Positions 34,400-43,499 of a DNA stretch of 64,000 bases are shown here, piece by piece. The notes under the pieces were generated by a model. It was not told the origin of the DNA, made no database searches, and saw nothing but the letters and a program-made list of their open reading frames with translations. The DNA is taken from positions 1 through 64,000 of the forward strand of contig CAYUBQ010000019.1 of NCBI GenBank assembly GCA_964443135.1. Direction: 5' to 3'. Position 1 is the first letter of the stretch. Every line of letters starts with the position of its first letter. A program made the position numbers and the translations under genes. This DNA comes from JAIPEI01 sp964443135. GTDB taxonomy: Bacteria > Desulfobacterota > DSM-4660 > Desulfatiglandales > HGW-15.

Positions 34400-37300
34400 T
34401 CAATGCCTGGACAGGATGGACGCGTAGACGTCCTCGGTTTCAGCGGAAGGGCCGACCCCGAGCTCGGCCTGAAGCACCGTGCAGCAGCGGCGGTAGGTCC
34501 GGACCACGTCCGCCGGGTGGCCGAGCTTCCCGTGACAGACCATCAACCGCTGGTAAAAGGCCTCGACCAGGAAATCCGCCTCCAGGCCGTTCCGGTAGAT
34601 CGCCGCTGCCTGCTCCCAGCGGTCGGTTCGCTCGTACGCGCGGCCGGCCGCGACCAGGGTGCCGAGCAAACGGTCCTTGAGCATCTCCCGCATGGACACG
34701 GTCCATTCCAGGTGCCTGTCGGAGGGAAGGAAAGGACCTCCATAGAGCCCGGCAGACGCTTCGCAAAGTGCTGCAACCCGATCCTCCGGGACCCTCTTGA
34801 CCTCGTCGAAGAGGGCCTGAAGGGCCAGGCTGTCCACCCAGCAGTAGAGGGGATCGAGGCCCAGCTGACCGCCCTGGTAGGTCACAAAACGGTTGTCGCC
34901 CAGCAGGTGACGCAGGCGGCGCAGCGTGGTTTCGAGGGACTTGTGTGCGAGGTCCCCTTCCGCCTCCGGCCAGAGCGCATCGGTCAACCGCTCGGCCGGC
35001 ACATTCCTCCCTCCGGAGGCGATCAGCGCCTTGAGCATGTCCAGCGGCTTCTTCTGCACCTTTCCGGAAAACGCGAGCGGCTCATCCTCCCGAAGGATCT
35101 CGAACCTCCCGAGGGTGTAGATGCGAATCGGGTAAGGCCAGTCCTCCAGCGAGAACCCCGGGGGCCCGGGGTCGGCGGGATGCGGAGGCGTCAGCCCCAG
35201 GGTTCGAACAAGCCCTCTCGCATACTCCCGTTCGATCCCCCTTTGCAGGGCCGTTGCGCACAAAATCCGCATGAACTTGGGTTGATAGAACTCGAGATGG
35301 ACAAAGTCGTGCATCCGGCCCAGCGACAAGGCGCGGTGAAGCACCTCCTCCCCTTCCCCCTCCTCGCCCGTCGTCAGGCGGAAGTAGGCATCGTGCAGGA
35401 GGCTGTACCACTCCAGCACCTGGCTCTTGATCCTCAGGCTGATTCGACGGGCCTTGTGAACATGCGTCTTTGCATCCGCGGATCGTCCCTGCAGAAACGC
35501 CACCTGAGCCATGCCGATCTCCCACAGGGCGCGGTAATAAGGGGTCCCCATCCTCTGGACCATGGGGGCGATGGTTTCCATGTGCTCAGCGGCAAGGGCC
35601 GGGCGGTCCTCGAGAAGGGCATACCAGGCGGCATTGATGTGATAGAAGTAACGGTCCAGCGTCCGTTCCGCGCCGAGTAGGCAGGTCATCTGGTGCTCCA
35701 GGGAGGTCTCCGCAGCCTCCATCCGGCCGGAGGCCATTTCCGCCGCCGCCCTGAAGCTCCACAGCAGGGAGTCGAACACGTGCACACCGCTGTCACGGGA
35801 GATCTCCAGACCCTCGGACAACCCCTTCAATGCAGCCTCGTAAGCCGCGGTCACCCAGGAATGAATCCCCTTCATCAGCTTGACGCGAATGACGGCAAAG
35901 GGGGGCGGTCTGTGGTAACGGATGGCCGCCTCCGCCCGTTCCAGCAGAACGGCGTTCTTGTGATAGGCCCCTTTCCAGAGATAGTAGAGGTCCATGCAGA
36001 AGAGGGTGTCCATCTGAATGTCAAAGGAAGGGTGCTGCTGCAGGAGGCCGGACACCCGCTCCAGCCATTCGTGGATCCATTGCGTCCGGTCTGTCTTTCT
36101 CAGCGTCAGGGCGATCAGCATCCTGGAGGAAACCATGAGATCGATGGTCTTGGACGGGAAGGAGGGATGGGCCTTCCTCAGGTCCTCGAAGACCTGGATG
36201 CACCGGTCCAGATGCTTCCATTCGTCGAGGTCAAAGGCGTAGGTGTCCACAATGCCCGCCCATGCGAGATAGCTGCCCGATGCATCCCCCGTGGCCCGGA
36301 AGGCGTCCAGGGCCTTTTCCAGATGCTTCCGGGCGCCCCGCATATCGAGCGGAAACGAGCACATCCCGGCCCAGTAGGAAAGCCAGGGGGCGGTCTCCAT
36401 CCATTGGGCGGGAATCACCTCGATCCACGCTTTCACGGTTTCGCCCCTGCCCTGCCTCGAGAGCTCCCGGGCATGTCGCGTCACCATGCGGGCGAGGCCG
36501 TCCCAGTCCCCGGCCCGGCAGTAGAGATCGGCGCCGGCCTCGATCTCGCCGGATTGCTCGAGGAGCAGGGCGGCCTCCTGCTGGATCGCCGCCAGTGCAT
36601 CCGGAGGGAATCGGATCCTCGCGCGGTTCAGGAGAAAATCCCGGAACAACGGATGGTACCGGTAGTCCTCTCCATCGCCGGAGAGCCTCTCCGTGAAGTA
36701 GTTGCGCCGGACCAGGGTCTCGAAGACCGGTCCTGCATCGGAGACCCCGGTCATCTTCTCCACGAAAGGCACACGAATCACGGGAAAGAATGCCGTCTTC
36801 AGCAGGATGTCCTGAACGTCCGGATCGCTCCTGTTGAAGATCTCGCCGGCGAAATAGTCGAATACGCCTTCGTAGGCCACACTCCCCGTCGACCCGGACC
36901 CGGGCCCCTGAATCCGCATCCGCTCCAGCATCAGGATGATCCCGGCGGCCCATCCCTCGGACTTCTCGTGCATCTCCTGAATGCGGCTCGTCTTCAGATC
37001 GGGCATGCGTGCACGAACGAGGGCCTTGGACTCCTCCACCGAAAAGCGAAGCTCGCCGGACGCAACCCGTCCGATCTTTCCGCCGGCCCGAAGACGAGCC
37101 AGCGGTGACGGCGGATCTCCCCGGCTCAGAACCAGCACGATGACCGCTTCGGGGATGACATCCAGGCCGTGGGCCGCCATCTCGTGAAACATTGAGTCGT
37201 CGGGAACCTCCTGAACGTTGTCCAGGACGATGGCCACGTTCGGCGCCCCGCCTCGTTTCGAACGAGAGGACGAACCAGGCTTCCTCGACCCGTACCGGGA

Positions 37301-37663
37301 CGCCAGCCGGCTGTAGAGGATCTCGAAGTATCTGCGGGTGAAGGCGGGAATGCCCTCGAGGTACTCCGAAGTCAACAGGGGAAGGGGGTCCCTGCAGGTC
37401 GGGACGGCCTTCCTTGCAGCGAGCCCCATGTAGTAGAAAAACGTGGCGGGGTTGGCGTCCCCTTCGTCACACTGATACCAGATGCACGGCAACCCGCGTT
37501 CGTCCAGGTAGCTCGAAACCAGGGCGGTCTTTCCCGATCCGGCCGGGGCGGAGACCCAGATGACGGGCTTTTCCATCTCGCCGTCCAGCAGGCGAAAAAG
37601 CCGCTCTCTGGAAACCAGCCCGCCGGCCCGCGGGCGGGTGATTTTTACCGATAACGGGTCCAT
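34400..37663 (-). CDS. MalT-like STAND ATPase regulator with C-terminal BTAD domain
   Basis: A 1087-residue transcription regulator. The P-loop APAGSGKTALVSSYL lies at residues 39-53 and a Walker B-like VAIVLDNVQEV near 145, as in MalT-type STAND ATPases; the middle (about 350-840) is alpha-helical and TPR-like. From about residue 845 comes an OmpR/SARP-like winged helix (LGRFEILRED, KKPLDMLKALIASGG, ALWPEAEGDLAHKSLETTLRRLR) followed by the bacterial transcriptional activator domain (AGRAYERTDRWEQAAAIYRNGLEAD). Such proteins oligomerise with ATP and an inducer and activate nearby genes. It is the first gene of the minus-strand group leading to the giant protein, so control of that gene is the natural inference. 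The inducer is unknown. The ribosome site is weak. Confidence 0.9.
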   Translation of the reverse strand: MDPLSVKITRPRAGGLVSRERLFRLLDGEMEKPVIWVSAPAGSGKTALVSSYLDERGLPCIWYQCDEGDANPATFFYYMGLAARKAVPTCRDPLPLLTSEYLEGIPAFTRRYFEILYSRLASRYGSRKPGSSSRSKRGGAPNVAIVLDNVQEVPDDSMFHEMAAHGLDVIPEAVIVLVLSRGDPPSPLARLRAGGKIGRVASGELRFSVEESKALVRARMPDLKTSRIQEMHEKSEGWAAGIILMLERMRIQGPGSGSTGSVAYEGVFDYFAGEIFNRSDPDVQDILLKTAFFPVIRVPFVEKMTGVSDAGPVFETLVRRNYFTERLSGDGEDYRYHPLFRDFLLNRARIRFPPDALAAIQQEAALLLEQSGEIEAGADLYCRAGDWDGLARMVTRHARELSRQGRGETVKAWIEVIPAQWMETAPWLSYWAGMCSFPLDMRGARKHLEKALDAFRATGDASGSYLAWAGIVDTYAFDLDEWKHLDRCIQVFEDLRKAHPSFPSKTIDLMVSSRMLIALTLRKTDRTQWIHEWLERVSGLLQQHPSFDIQMDTLFCMDLYYLWKGAYHKNAVLLERAEAAIRYHRPPPFAVIRVKLMKGIHSWVTAAYEAALKGLSEGLEISRDSGVHVFDSLLWSFRAAAEMASGRMEAAETSLEHQMTCLLGAERTLDRYFYHINAAWYALLEDRPALAAEHMETIAPMVQRMGTPYYRALWEIGMAQVAFLQGRSADAKTHVHKARRISLRIKSQVLEWYSLLHDAYFRLTTGEEGEGEEVLHRALSLGRMHDFVHLEFYQPKFMRILCATALQRGIEREYARGLVRTLGLTPPHPADPGPPGFSLEDWPYPIRIYTLGRFEILREDEPLAFSGKVQKKPLDMLKALIASGGRNVPAERLTDALWPEAEGDLAHKSLETTLRRLRHLLGDNRFVTYQGGQLGLDPLYCWVDSLALQALFDEVKRVPEDRVAALCEASAGLYGGPFLPSDRHLEWTVSMREMLKDRLLGTLVAAGRAYERTDRWEQAAAIYRNGLEADFLVEAFYQRLMVCHGKLGHPADVVRTYRRCCTVLQAELGVGPSAETEDVYASILSRH

Positions 37664-37976
37664 GACACACGGCCGCCGACCTTGGCATGACCAGGATCAA
37701 TGGAAGGGTGAAGGACGATCGTCTGAGCACCGTCGGGGGACCTTGCTGCGCTGCACCTGGGTCCTCGAAGCCGTTCTTGACCGAGCCTCGCTCCTGTCTC
37801 AAAGCATTCGATACGCTGCGAAACGAAGGCGATATGCTGGATCGAACTTACTGCGATCCGTTGATTTTGGCAAGGTTTTCCGGATTCCGCGCCAAGAAAT
37901 CGGGGGTTCCCATTTCAGGCCGGGAAAACGCCGGTCAGTGGTCAGGGATTTCAGTTCGCGGCTGCCGAATTGGGCT
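37664..37976. other. intergenic region upstream of the regulator
   Basis: About 310 bases between the regulator start and the recombinase remnant. I see no convincing reading frame, promoter or terminator. The regulator promoter should lie here. Confidence 0.4.
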
Positions 37977-38078
37977 TCAAACTTGGGAAGGAAGAAGTGG
38001 TAATTCCGGACGGTATTTTTTCTTGCAGTTGGCCTTCTGGTACTCGAAGAAGCGTTCTACGGCCGTGGATACGTTCAT
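37977..38078 (-). pseudogene. N-terminal remnant of a tyrosine recombinase (phage-type integrase)
   Basis: An ATG at 38078 has an excellent ribosome site (AAGGAGG, 8 bases upstream) and opens a frame of only 33 codons, MNVSTAVERFFEYQKANCKK and a short tail. The start matches the SAM-like N-terminal domain of tyrosine recombinases, where an FxEYQKxNSKxxT helix is common. The catalytic domain is absent, so this is the front end of a broken gene that kept its translation signals. The family call depends on a short match and is moderately sure. Confidence 0.5.
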
Positions 38079-38251
38079 GGCGAAAACCTCCTTGAGTCGG
38101 GTTGTGTGGGGCACGGCTTCAGGCCGTGAAGGTGGTTCATTTTCCTCGAATCCCGTGCTATGATCAAGCTGGTTCAAAAAAGCCGGTATTCGCCTTTGAA
38201 TGGTATGCGATTCGGGCTCCCAGCGGAGGCATGGATTCGGAGGGTCATCCT

Positions 38252-38434
38252 ATGACCATAAAAGAAGAAATGCTAGAAGCTTTGAGAGAACTCCCTGCAG
38301 ACGCCACGATTGAAGATGCGATGGAGCGGTTGCTTTTTCTGGCCAAGGCTGAGAGGGGAATTCAGCAGGCCGATGAAGGGCAAACCATATCGCATGGTGA
38401 GGTCCGGGATTGGGTGGCGAGACGTATGATCTGA
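38252..38434 (+). CDS. small antitoxin-like protein
   Basis: A 60-residue protein (MTIKEEMLEALRELPADATI onward) with a short helical, acidic sequence containing DATIEDAMERLLFLAKAERG and a QADEGQTISHGEVRDWVARR tail. This is typical of small antitoxins paired with RelE/ParE toxins. I chose the ATG at 38252 because GGAGGG lies 8 bases upstream; a longer frame upstream has no such site. The usual toxin gene does not follow; instead another antitoxin begins 42 bases later. It is either an orphan antitoxin or the survivor of a damaged module. Confidence 0.6.
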   Translation: MTIKEEMLEALRELPADATIEDAMERLLFLAKAERGIQQADEGQTISHGEVRDWVARRMI

Positions 38435-38476
38435 GGCAACCCAGAGCTATGATTGGAAGCATTCGGGAGAAGCATC

Positions 38477-38731
38477 ATGGAAACAAGCGTACCATTGGAC
38501 AGAATGACGACGGCTGACAAACTTCGGGCCATGGAGGAGATCTGGGCGGATCTTCAGCGGCATCCTGAGGACGTCCCTGCTCCAGCCTGGCATGGAGACG
38601 TCCTGCGTACTCGAGCAGCCCGGGAAAAAGAGGGCATTTCGCAGTTCAGAGAGTGGACAGACGCCAAAGCCAGGATTGACGGATTCGCAAAAACCCGCTC
38701 ATCCGCCGCTGGAAACACTATAACCCGTTGA
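38477..38731 (+). CDS. addiction-module antitoxin with repeat-derived C terminus
   Basis: The 84-residue product matches the addiction-module antitoxin family (TIGR02574 type): TTADKLRAMEEIWADLQRHP, the PAPAWHGDVLRTRAAREKEG core, and an FREWTDAKARI end. The ATG at 38477 follows a GGGAGAAG ribosome site. From codon 68 on, the frame runs into the dispersed repeat at 38678, which supplies the last 17 residues (DGFAKTRSSAAGNTITR) and the stop. The family normally ends shortly after the WxxAKxRI helix, so the repeat has replaced or extended the native tail. The ParE-like toxin follows at 38799. Confidence 0.75.
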   Translation: METSVPLDRMTTADKLRAMEEIWADLQRHPEDVPAPAWHGDVLRTRAAREKEGISQFREWTDAKARIDGFAKTRSSAAGNTITR

Positions 38732-38780
38732 TATTCCTTGGACAGATCTCAAGGTTCAGGGCTTTATACGACTCCATCAG
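38678..38780 (+). repeat. dispersed ~100-bp repeat, copy B
   Basis: Runs from GACGGATTCGCAAAAACCCG to TATACGACTCCATCAG, in the same orientation as copy A. It overlaps the last 54 bases of the addiction-module antitoxin and ends 18 bases before the toxin start, so it lies between the two genes of the module. Confidence 0.85.
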
Positions 38781-38798
38781 GATTCGCGAGCGCACCAA

Positions 38799-39108
38799 AT
38801 GAACATCCGGATCCTCGACGAGGCCGAGCAAGATCTCATCGACGGTTTTCAATTCTATGAGGCGCGTGAAGCAGGACTAGGTGACTATTTCTTGAATTCA
38901 CCGTTTTCCGACATCGATTCTCTTCATCTCTACGGGGGAATTCACTCGATCCATTTCGGATATTATCGGCTCCTGTCGAAGCGCTTTCCTTTCGCTGTGT
39001 ACTACAAGGTCAATGATGATACGGTCAGTATATGGGCGATTTCTGGATTGCCGGCAGGAACCTTCGAAGATTCAGAACAGGTTAAATACCTCCTCTGAAC
39101 CCGAGTAA
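38799..39108 (+). pseudogene. ParE/RelE-type toxin with a C-terminal frameshift
   Basis: The frame from the ATG at 38799 matches a ParE/RelE-family toxin: MNIRILDEAEQDLIDGFQFY, a FxSDIDSLxxYGGIH middle and YYRLLSKRFPFAVYYKV, then WAI. At about 39040 (a TTT run) the original frame becomes GLPAGTFEDSEQ and stops at 39098. One extra base explains this: shifted by one, the sequence reads LDCRQEPSKIQNRL to a TAA at 39106. LDCRxxP is the usual C-terminal motif of the family. The gene is therefore either inactivated or misread at one base. Its partner is the antitoxin immediately upstream. Confidence 0.75.
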
Positions 39109-39247
39109 ATCATTCCGAGATCCATGTAATGGGCTATGGGGATTGGAAGCCCTTTTCGCCATTGTCTGAATTCAGGCATTGATTTGGGATGCCTGCAATT
39201 TTGCAACCTTCATTGTTTCCGTACTTCGATAAGCTATACGTAACGAA

Positions 39248-40897
39248 TTACGACTCCGCCCTCCGCTTCTCCTCGCTTCGGATCTCCCTCCTCAGCAGCT
39301 TGCCTACCTTGCTTTTTGGCAGCATGTCCCGGAACTCGATGTGCTGGGGGATCTTGTAGTTCACGAGCTTGCCCCGGCACCAGCGGATGAGGTCGTAGCC
39401 GGTGATGCCCTTGACGTCCTCCTTGAGGACGACGAACGCCTTGATGCGCTCCCCCGCCTTCTCGTCGGGGAGGCCCACCACGCAGGCGCCGATGACCGAG
39501 GGGTGCTCCTGGAGGACGGACTCGACCTCGGAGGAGGAGACGCGGTAGCCCTTGTGCTTGATGGTGTCCACGGTGCGGTCGACGAAGTAGAGGTTGCCCT
39601 CCTCGTCCTGGGAGATCACGTCGGCGGTGCGGTAGAAGAGCTTGCCGTCCATCTCGATGAAGGCCTCGGCCGTCTCCTCGGGCTTGTTCCAGTAGGCGCG
39701 CACCATGCGGTCCGAGTGGACCAGAAGCTCGCCCGGGGTGCCGGGCTCCACGGGCTCGAGGGTCTCGGTGTCCACGATGCGGATCTCCTTGCTGGGGACC
39801 ACTTGGCCGATGCTTCTCACGGGGTTCTCCCGGTCCGTGGGGCACATGGAGACGCCGCCGCAGGTCTCGGTGGCGCCGTAGCCCTGGTAGATGGGGCGGC
39901 CGAAGGTCTTTTTCCAGCGCTCGTTCACCTCCACGGGGAGGACGTCGCCGCCGTTGAAGCAGTAGGCGAGGGAGCTCAGGTCGTACATGTCCAGGCGGTC
40001 GTGCTCCAGGATCATGCGGTAGAGGGTGGGCACGCCGATGAGGGTGGTGGCCTTGTAGCGCTGGACTGCGTTGAAGATGGCGTCCAGGTTCACCTTGGGC
40101 ATGAGCACGATGGTGCCCCCCATGAGGAGGGTGCTGAGGGCCGTGGTCTGGCCCAGGATGTGGAAGAGCGGCACCGTGCCGATCACGACGGCCTTTTCGG
40201 CGGGGAAGAGCGGGTCGGAGCAGACGATCTGCTCGAGGGCGCTCTCGAGGTAGAGGCCGTGGGAGATGGGGACGCCCTTGGGGAACTTGGTGGTCCCGCC
40301 GGTGTAGAGGATCTCCATGGTGTCGGTCTCCTGCTTTTCGAGGGGGGGCAGGTCCTTTCCCCTGCCCTTCCCCCGGCGCACCATGGATCGGAAGGAGAAG
40401 GTCTCCCCCTCCCTCCAGGAGGCCCTTCCGCGTGGGACCTTGTCGAAGGCCCAGCCGAAGAAACGCTTCCACCAGGGAAGCAGGTCCGAGAGGCGGGAGA
40501 CGAAGGCGGTCGTGAGGCCGGTCTCGTCCAGGGCCTGCTTCACGTAGCCGTAGTTGGTGTCCGCGCAGACGATGAACCTGGACCCGCTGTCGTTGGCGAT
40601 GTAGGCGAGGTCGTGGACCGTGTAGATGGGGGTGATGGGCACCACCTCGGCGCCGGCCCGCTGGGTGCCCAGCCAGGCGATGACCCACTGGAGGCAGTTG
40701 GGGAGGTAGAGGACCCCGCGGTCGCCCTCGCCGATCCCCTGCTCGCGGAGGGACCAGGCAAAGCCCTCCACCATCTCCAGCATGCGGGCGTAGCTGTAGC
40801 GGGTCCCCAGGTAGACGACCGCGGTCTTGTCGCGGTGCTTCTCCGCGGCGGCCCGAAAGGCCTCGAACGTGTTTGGAAAAGGAAGCTCCCGTTTCAT
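39248..40897 (-). CDS. AMP-forming acyl-CoA synthetase
   Basis: A 549-residue member of the ANL superfamily that joins a carboxylic acid to CoA through an acyl-AMP. Visible motifs: the P-loop ILYTGGTTKFPKG near residue 215 (with GG in place of the usual SG), YQGYGATETCGG, YRTADVISQDEEGNLYFVDR, the hinge region KHKGYRVSSSEVE and the C-terminal catalytic-lysine motif PKSKVGKLLRRE. It is the last gene of a minus-strand unit with livK, livH, livM, livG and livF and starts 9 bases after livF, so the transported acid is probably activated by this enzyme. The substrate cannot be told; benzoate-like, aryl or fatty acids all fit. It is cytoplasmic. Confidence 0.9.
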   Translation of the reverse strand: MKRELPFPNTFEAFRAAAEKHRDKTAVVYLGTRYSYARMLEMVEGFAWSLREQGIGEGDRGVLYLPNCLQWVIAWLGTQRAGAEVVPITPIYTVHDLAYIANDSGSRFIVCADTNYGYVKQALDETGLTTAFVSRLSDLLPWWKRFFGWAFDKVPRGRASWREGETFSFRSMVRRGKGRGKDLPPLEKQETDTMEILYTGGTTKFPKGVPISHGLYLESALEQIVCSDPLFPAEKAVVIGTVPLFHILGQTTALSTLLMGGTIVLMPKVNLDAIFNAVQRYKATTLIGVPTLYRMILEHDRLDMYDLSSLAYCFNGGDVLPVEVNERWKKTFGRPIYQGYGATETCGGVSMCPTDRENPVRSIGQVVPSKEIRIVDTETLEPVEPGTPGELLVHSDRMVRAYWNKPEETAEAFIEMDGKLFYRTADVISQDEEGNLYFVDRTVDTIKHKGYRVSSSEVESVLQEHPSVIGACVVGLPDEKAGERIKAFVVLKEDVKGITGYDLIRWCRGKLVNYKIPQHIEFRDMLPKSKVGKLLRREIRSEEKRRAES

Positions 40898-40905
40898 ATT
40901 CCGTC

Positions 40906-41652
40906 CTAAACGCCGAAGTAGGCGGCCTTGACCTCCGAGTTGTCCATGAGCTCCTCCCCGGTGCCGGTCAGGGAGAGCATGCCGTTCTCGATCACGTACC
41001 CGTAGTCGATGATGGGCAGCACCGGGCGGGCGAACTGCTCGCTCAGGGCCACGGTGATGCCGGTGTCGTCCCGGAGCGCCACGATGGCCTCCACCAGGAG
41101 CTTCTGCATCATGGGGCTGAGCCCCAGGAGGGGCTCGTCCAGGAGGAGCAGCTCGGGCCGCACCACCAGGGCCATGCCGATGGCGAGCATCTGCTGCTCC
41201 CCGCCGCTCAGGAAGCCCGCCTTTCGGGTCTTGAGCTTCTTGAGCGCAGGAAAGAGCCGGAAGGCCTGCTCTACGCCCTCTTTTTTCTCAGCTCTGGACC
41301 GGAGATAGCCGGCAATTCTCAAGTTCTCCATGACGTCGCTCTCGGGGAAGATCGGGTGCCGCTCGCGGCAGAGCACGATGCCCTGGCGCACGCGCTGGTT
41401 CGGGCGGACCTGGGTGATGTCCTTGCCCCGGTAGACGATCTCCCCGTAGACGTTGATGCGCTCGCCGCCCCGGCGGTTCTCCTTGATCCGCATGTCGATG
41501 ATCAGCCCGGAGACGGTGTTCATGAGGGTGGTCTTGCCGGCGCTGTTGGAACCGATCACGCCGACGATCTGGCCCTCCTTCACCTCCATGCTGAAGTCGT
41601 TCAGCGCGAGGGCGTTTTCAAAGAACACCATCAGGTTGTTCACGGAAAGCAT
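40906..41652 (-). CDS. livF: branched-chain-type ABC transporter ATPase LivF
   Basis: 248 residues with the ABC ATPase signatures: Walker A GSNSAGKTT near residue 34, the LSGGEQQ signature, Walker B LLLLDEP and the switch region near SEQFA. It is the second ATPase of a LivFGHMK-type importer that powers uptake of amino acids or, in many anaerobes, aromatic and other organic acids. It lies 32 bases after livG and 8 bases before the acyl-CoA synthetase. A stretch with RRGGERINVYGEIVYRGKDI near residue 60-80 is longer than in the E. coli protein. Assignment is firm; substrate unknown. Confidence 0.93.
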   Translation of the reverse strand: MLSVNNLMVFFENALALNDFSMEVKEGQIVGVIGSNSAGKTTLMNTVSGLIIDMRIKENRRGGERINVYGEIVYRGKDITQVRPNQRVRQGIVLCRERHPIFPESDVMENLRIAGYLRSRAEKKEGVEQAFRLFPALKKLKTRKAGFLSGGEQQMLAIGMALVVRPELLLLDEPLLGLSPMMQKLLVEAIVALRDDTGITVALSEQFARPVLPIIDYGYVIENGMLSLTGTGEELMDNSEVKAAYFGV

Positions 41653-41684
41653 AGCGTATCCTTTTGCGTCGGGGATGATGGGCG

Positions 41685-42443
41685 TCAGGTCTCACTGCCG
41701 AGGTAGGCCAGCTTGACCGCGTCGCTCTCCATGACCTCGGTGCCGGCCCCTTCTGCGATCTTCTCTCCGAAGTTGAGCACCATGACCCGGTCCGCGATGC
41801 GGAAGAGCTCCTTGAGACGGTGCTCGATCATGATGATGGTCTTTCCCTGGAGCATGAGCTTCTCGATGATGGGCACGATGCTCGCCACCTCGGCGAGGCT
41901 CAGGCCGGAGAAGAGCTCGTCCAGGATGATCAGGTCCGGCCTGAGGGCCATGCCCTTGGCCAGCTCCAGCCGCTTGAGATAGCCCTGGGGGAGCGAGCCG
42001 GCCGATTTGTAGGCCACCCGGGCGTCCCGCTCGAACCCCACCTCCTCCAGGAGGTCCAGAGCCACGGCGTCCCGGTGCCCGTACTTGCCCCCGGCCAGCT
42101 TCTTCACCCGGGGGGAGGAGAGCGGCACGATCAGGTTCTTGAAGGCGGGGAGCTGGTAAAACGGGCGGACCATCTGGAAGGTCCGCGCCACGCCCAGGCT
42201 CACGATCTTGTACGGGGGCCAGCCCGTGATGTTCCGGCCCTGGTACTCCACGCGGCCCGAGTCCGGCTTGACGAAGCCGGTGATCAGGTTGACCAGCGTG
42301 GTCTTGCCCGAGCCGTTGGGGCCGATGACGCCCAGGAGCTCGCCCTTCCCGACCTCGAAGCTGATGTCGAACGCGGCCATGACGCCGCCGAAGGACTTGG
42401 TCAGGTTGGAGACTTTCAGCAGGGGGCCCTGTTCCGTGTTCAT
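41685..42443 (-). CDS. livG: branched-chain-type ABC transporter ATPase LivG
   Basis: 252 residues with Walker A GPNGSGKTT, a SLPQGYLKRLELAKGM region in the place of the LSGGQ signature, and Walker B LIILDELFSGL. In LivG-type proteins the signature is usually LxYGxQR; here PQGYLKR is a divergent form. The ATG at 42443 was chosen because it overlaps the livM stop as ATGA; a longer in-frame start at 42458 lies inside livM. The ring of two ATPases with LivF drives the transporter. Confidence 0.92.
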   Translation of the reverse strand: MNTEQGPLLKVSNLTKSFGGVMAAFDISFEVGKGELLGVIGPNGSGKTTLVNLITGFVKPDSGRVEYQGRNITGWPPYKIVSLGVARTFQMVRPFYQLPAFKNLIVPLSSPRVKKLAGGKYGHRDAVALDLLEEVGFERDARVAYKSAGSLPQGYLKRLELAKGMALRPDLIILDELFSGLSLAEVASIVPIIEKLMLQGKTIIMIEHRLKELFRIADRVMVLNFGEKIAEGAGTEVMESDAVKLAYLGSET

Positions 42444-43441
42444 TCCACCACCACCCATCGTTCGAACTGATGATATTTCCGCTGCACGTAATGAAAGATG
42501 CCCTCGGGCACGCCCACCACGAAGACCACCAGGAAGAGACCGTAGAACACGATGCGGAGCGCACCCAGGGCCCGGAGCAGCTCGGAGAGCGGCACCAGGA
42601 TGAAGGCGCCCACCAGGGGGCCTGCAAACGTACCCATGCCGCCCACCACGGCCGCGGCCACGGGCATGATGGAGTAGTCCAGGGCGAACCCGGGCATGCC
42701 CGCGAACATGTCGAAATGGGTGCCGAAGGCGCCGGCGAACGACCCCACCGAGGAGCCCAGGAACAGGACCTGGGTCTTGCGCCAGTAGATGTTGATGCCG
42801 GCGCTCATGACTGCCCGGTCGCTGTCGTTGATGCCCTTGATCACCAGGCCGTAGTCCGATCCCATCAGGCGGCGGAACCCGAAGAGCGAGACCAGAAGCG
42901 CGAGCTGGATCACGTAGAGCGAGAAGGTGGCTGACGGAAAGGGCGTGAGCCCGGTCATGCCCTCGGTGCCGCCCAGGATGCGGGTGGCCTCCACCAGCCG
43001 GAGGAACATGAGGGGCAGGACCAGGGTGACCATGGCGAAGTAGATGCCCCGGAGACGCAGGACCGGCAGCAGCATCACCGTGCAGACGAAGCCCCCGGTC
43101 ACGGTGGCGATGGGGAGGGTCCAGAGGGGTCCGAGGCCCCAGTAGTAGTTCAGGGAGCCGGCGATGTAGGATCCCACCCCGTAGAACAGGGCCTGGCCGA
43201 GGGAGATCAGCCCCGCGGAGATCAGGAGGTCCCAGCTGATGGCCAGGAGCGCGTACACGGCCGTGGAGATGAACACCTCCTGCCAGTAGGGGCTCGTCAG
43301 CGGGATGACCACCAGGAGCCCCACCACGGGGATGGCGCGGGGTGCGAGCAGGTAGAGCATCTCCCGCCAGCTCGTGAGGGCGAAGATGTCCTCGGAGCGG
43401 GCCTTGATGCCGCGGTCGATTCGTTCCTTACGCTTTTTCAT
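42440..43441 (-). CDS. livM: branched-chain-type ABC transporter permease LivM
   Basis: 333 residues, about nine predicted membrane helices, with the family motif ISLGQALFYGVGSYIAG, the LRLRGIYFAMVTLVL helix and the GGMGTFAGPLVGA loop that contacts the ATPase. It follows livH; after correction of the assembly gap the distance between the two genes is only about 22 bases, with GGAAAGAG as the ribosome site. The N terminus has an unusual Lys/Arg-rich extension (MKKRKERIDRGIKARSED). Inner-membrane subunit of the importer. Confidence 0.93.
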   Translation of the reverse strand: MKKRKERIDRGIKARSEDIFALTSWREMLYLLAPRAIPVVGLLVVIPLTSPYWQEVFISTAVYALLAISWDLLISAGLISLGQALFYGVGSYIAGSLNYYWGLGPLWTLPIATVTGGFVCTVMLLPVLRLRGIYFAMVTLVLPLMFLRLVEATRILGGTEGMTGLTPFPSATFSLYVIQLALLVSLFGFRRLMGSDYGLVIKGINDSDRAVMSAGINIYWRKTQVLFLGSSVGSFAGAFGTHFDMFAGMPGFALDYSIMPVAAAVVGGMGTFAGPLVGAFILVPLSELLRALGALRIVFYGLFLVVFVVGVPEGIFHYVQRKYHQFERWVVVE

Positions 43442-43499
43442 GCGCTATTCCGCTCTTTCCGCATTAAATTCTTTCCTCGAGCTCCTTCTGCCTTCCGAA

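Noticed and set aside
39236..39250. CGTAACGAATTACG hairpin at the end of the acyl-CoA synthetase gene as a terminator
   Set aside because: The stem is only five pairs, overlaps the stop codon and has no T-run.
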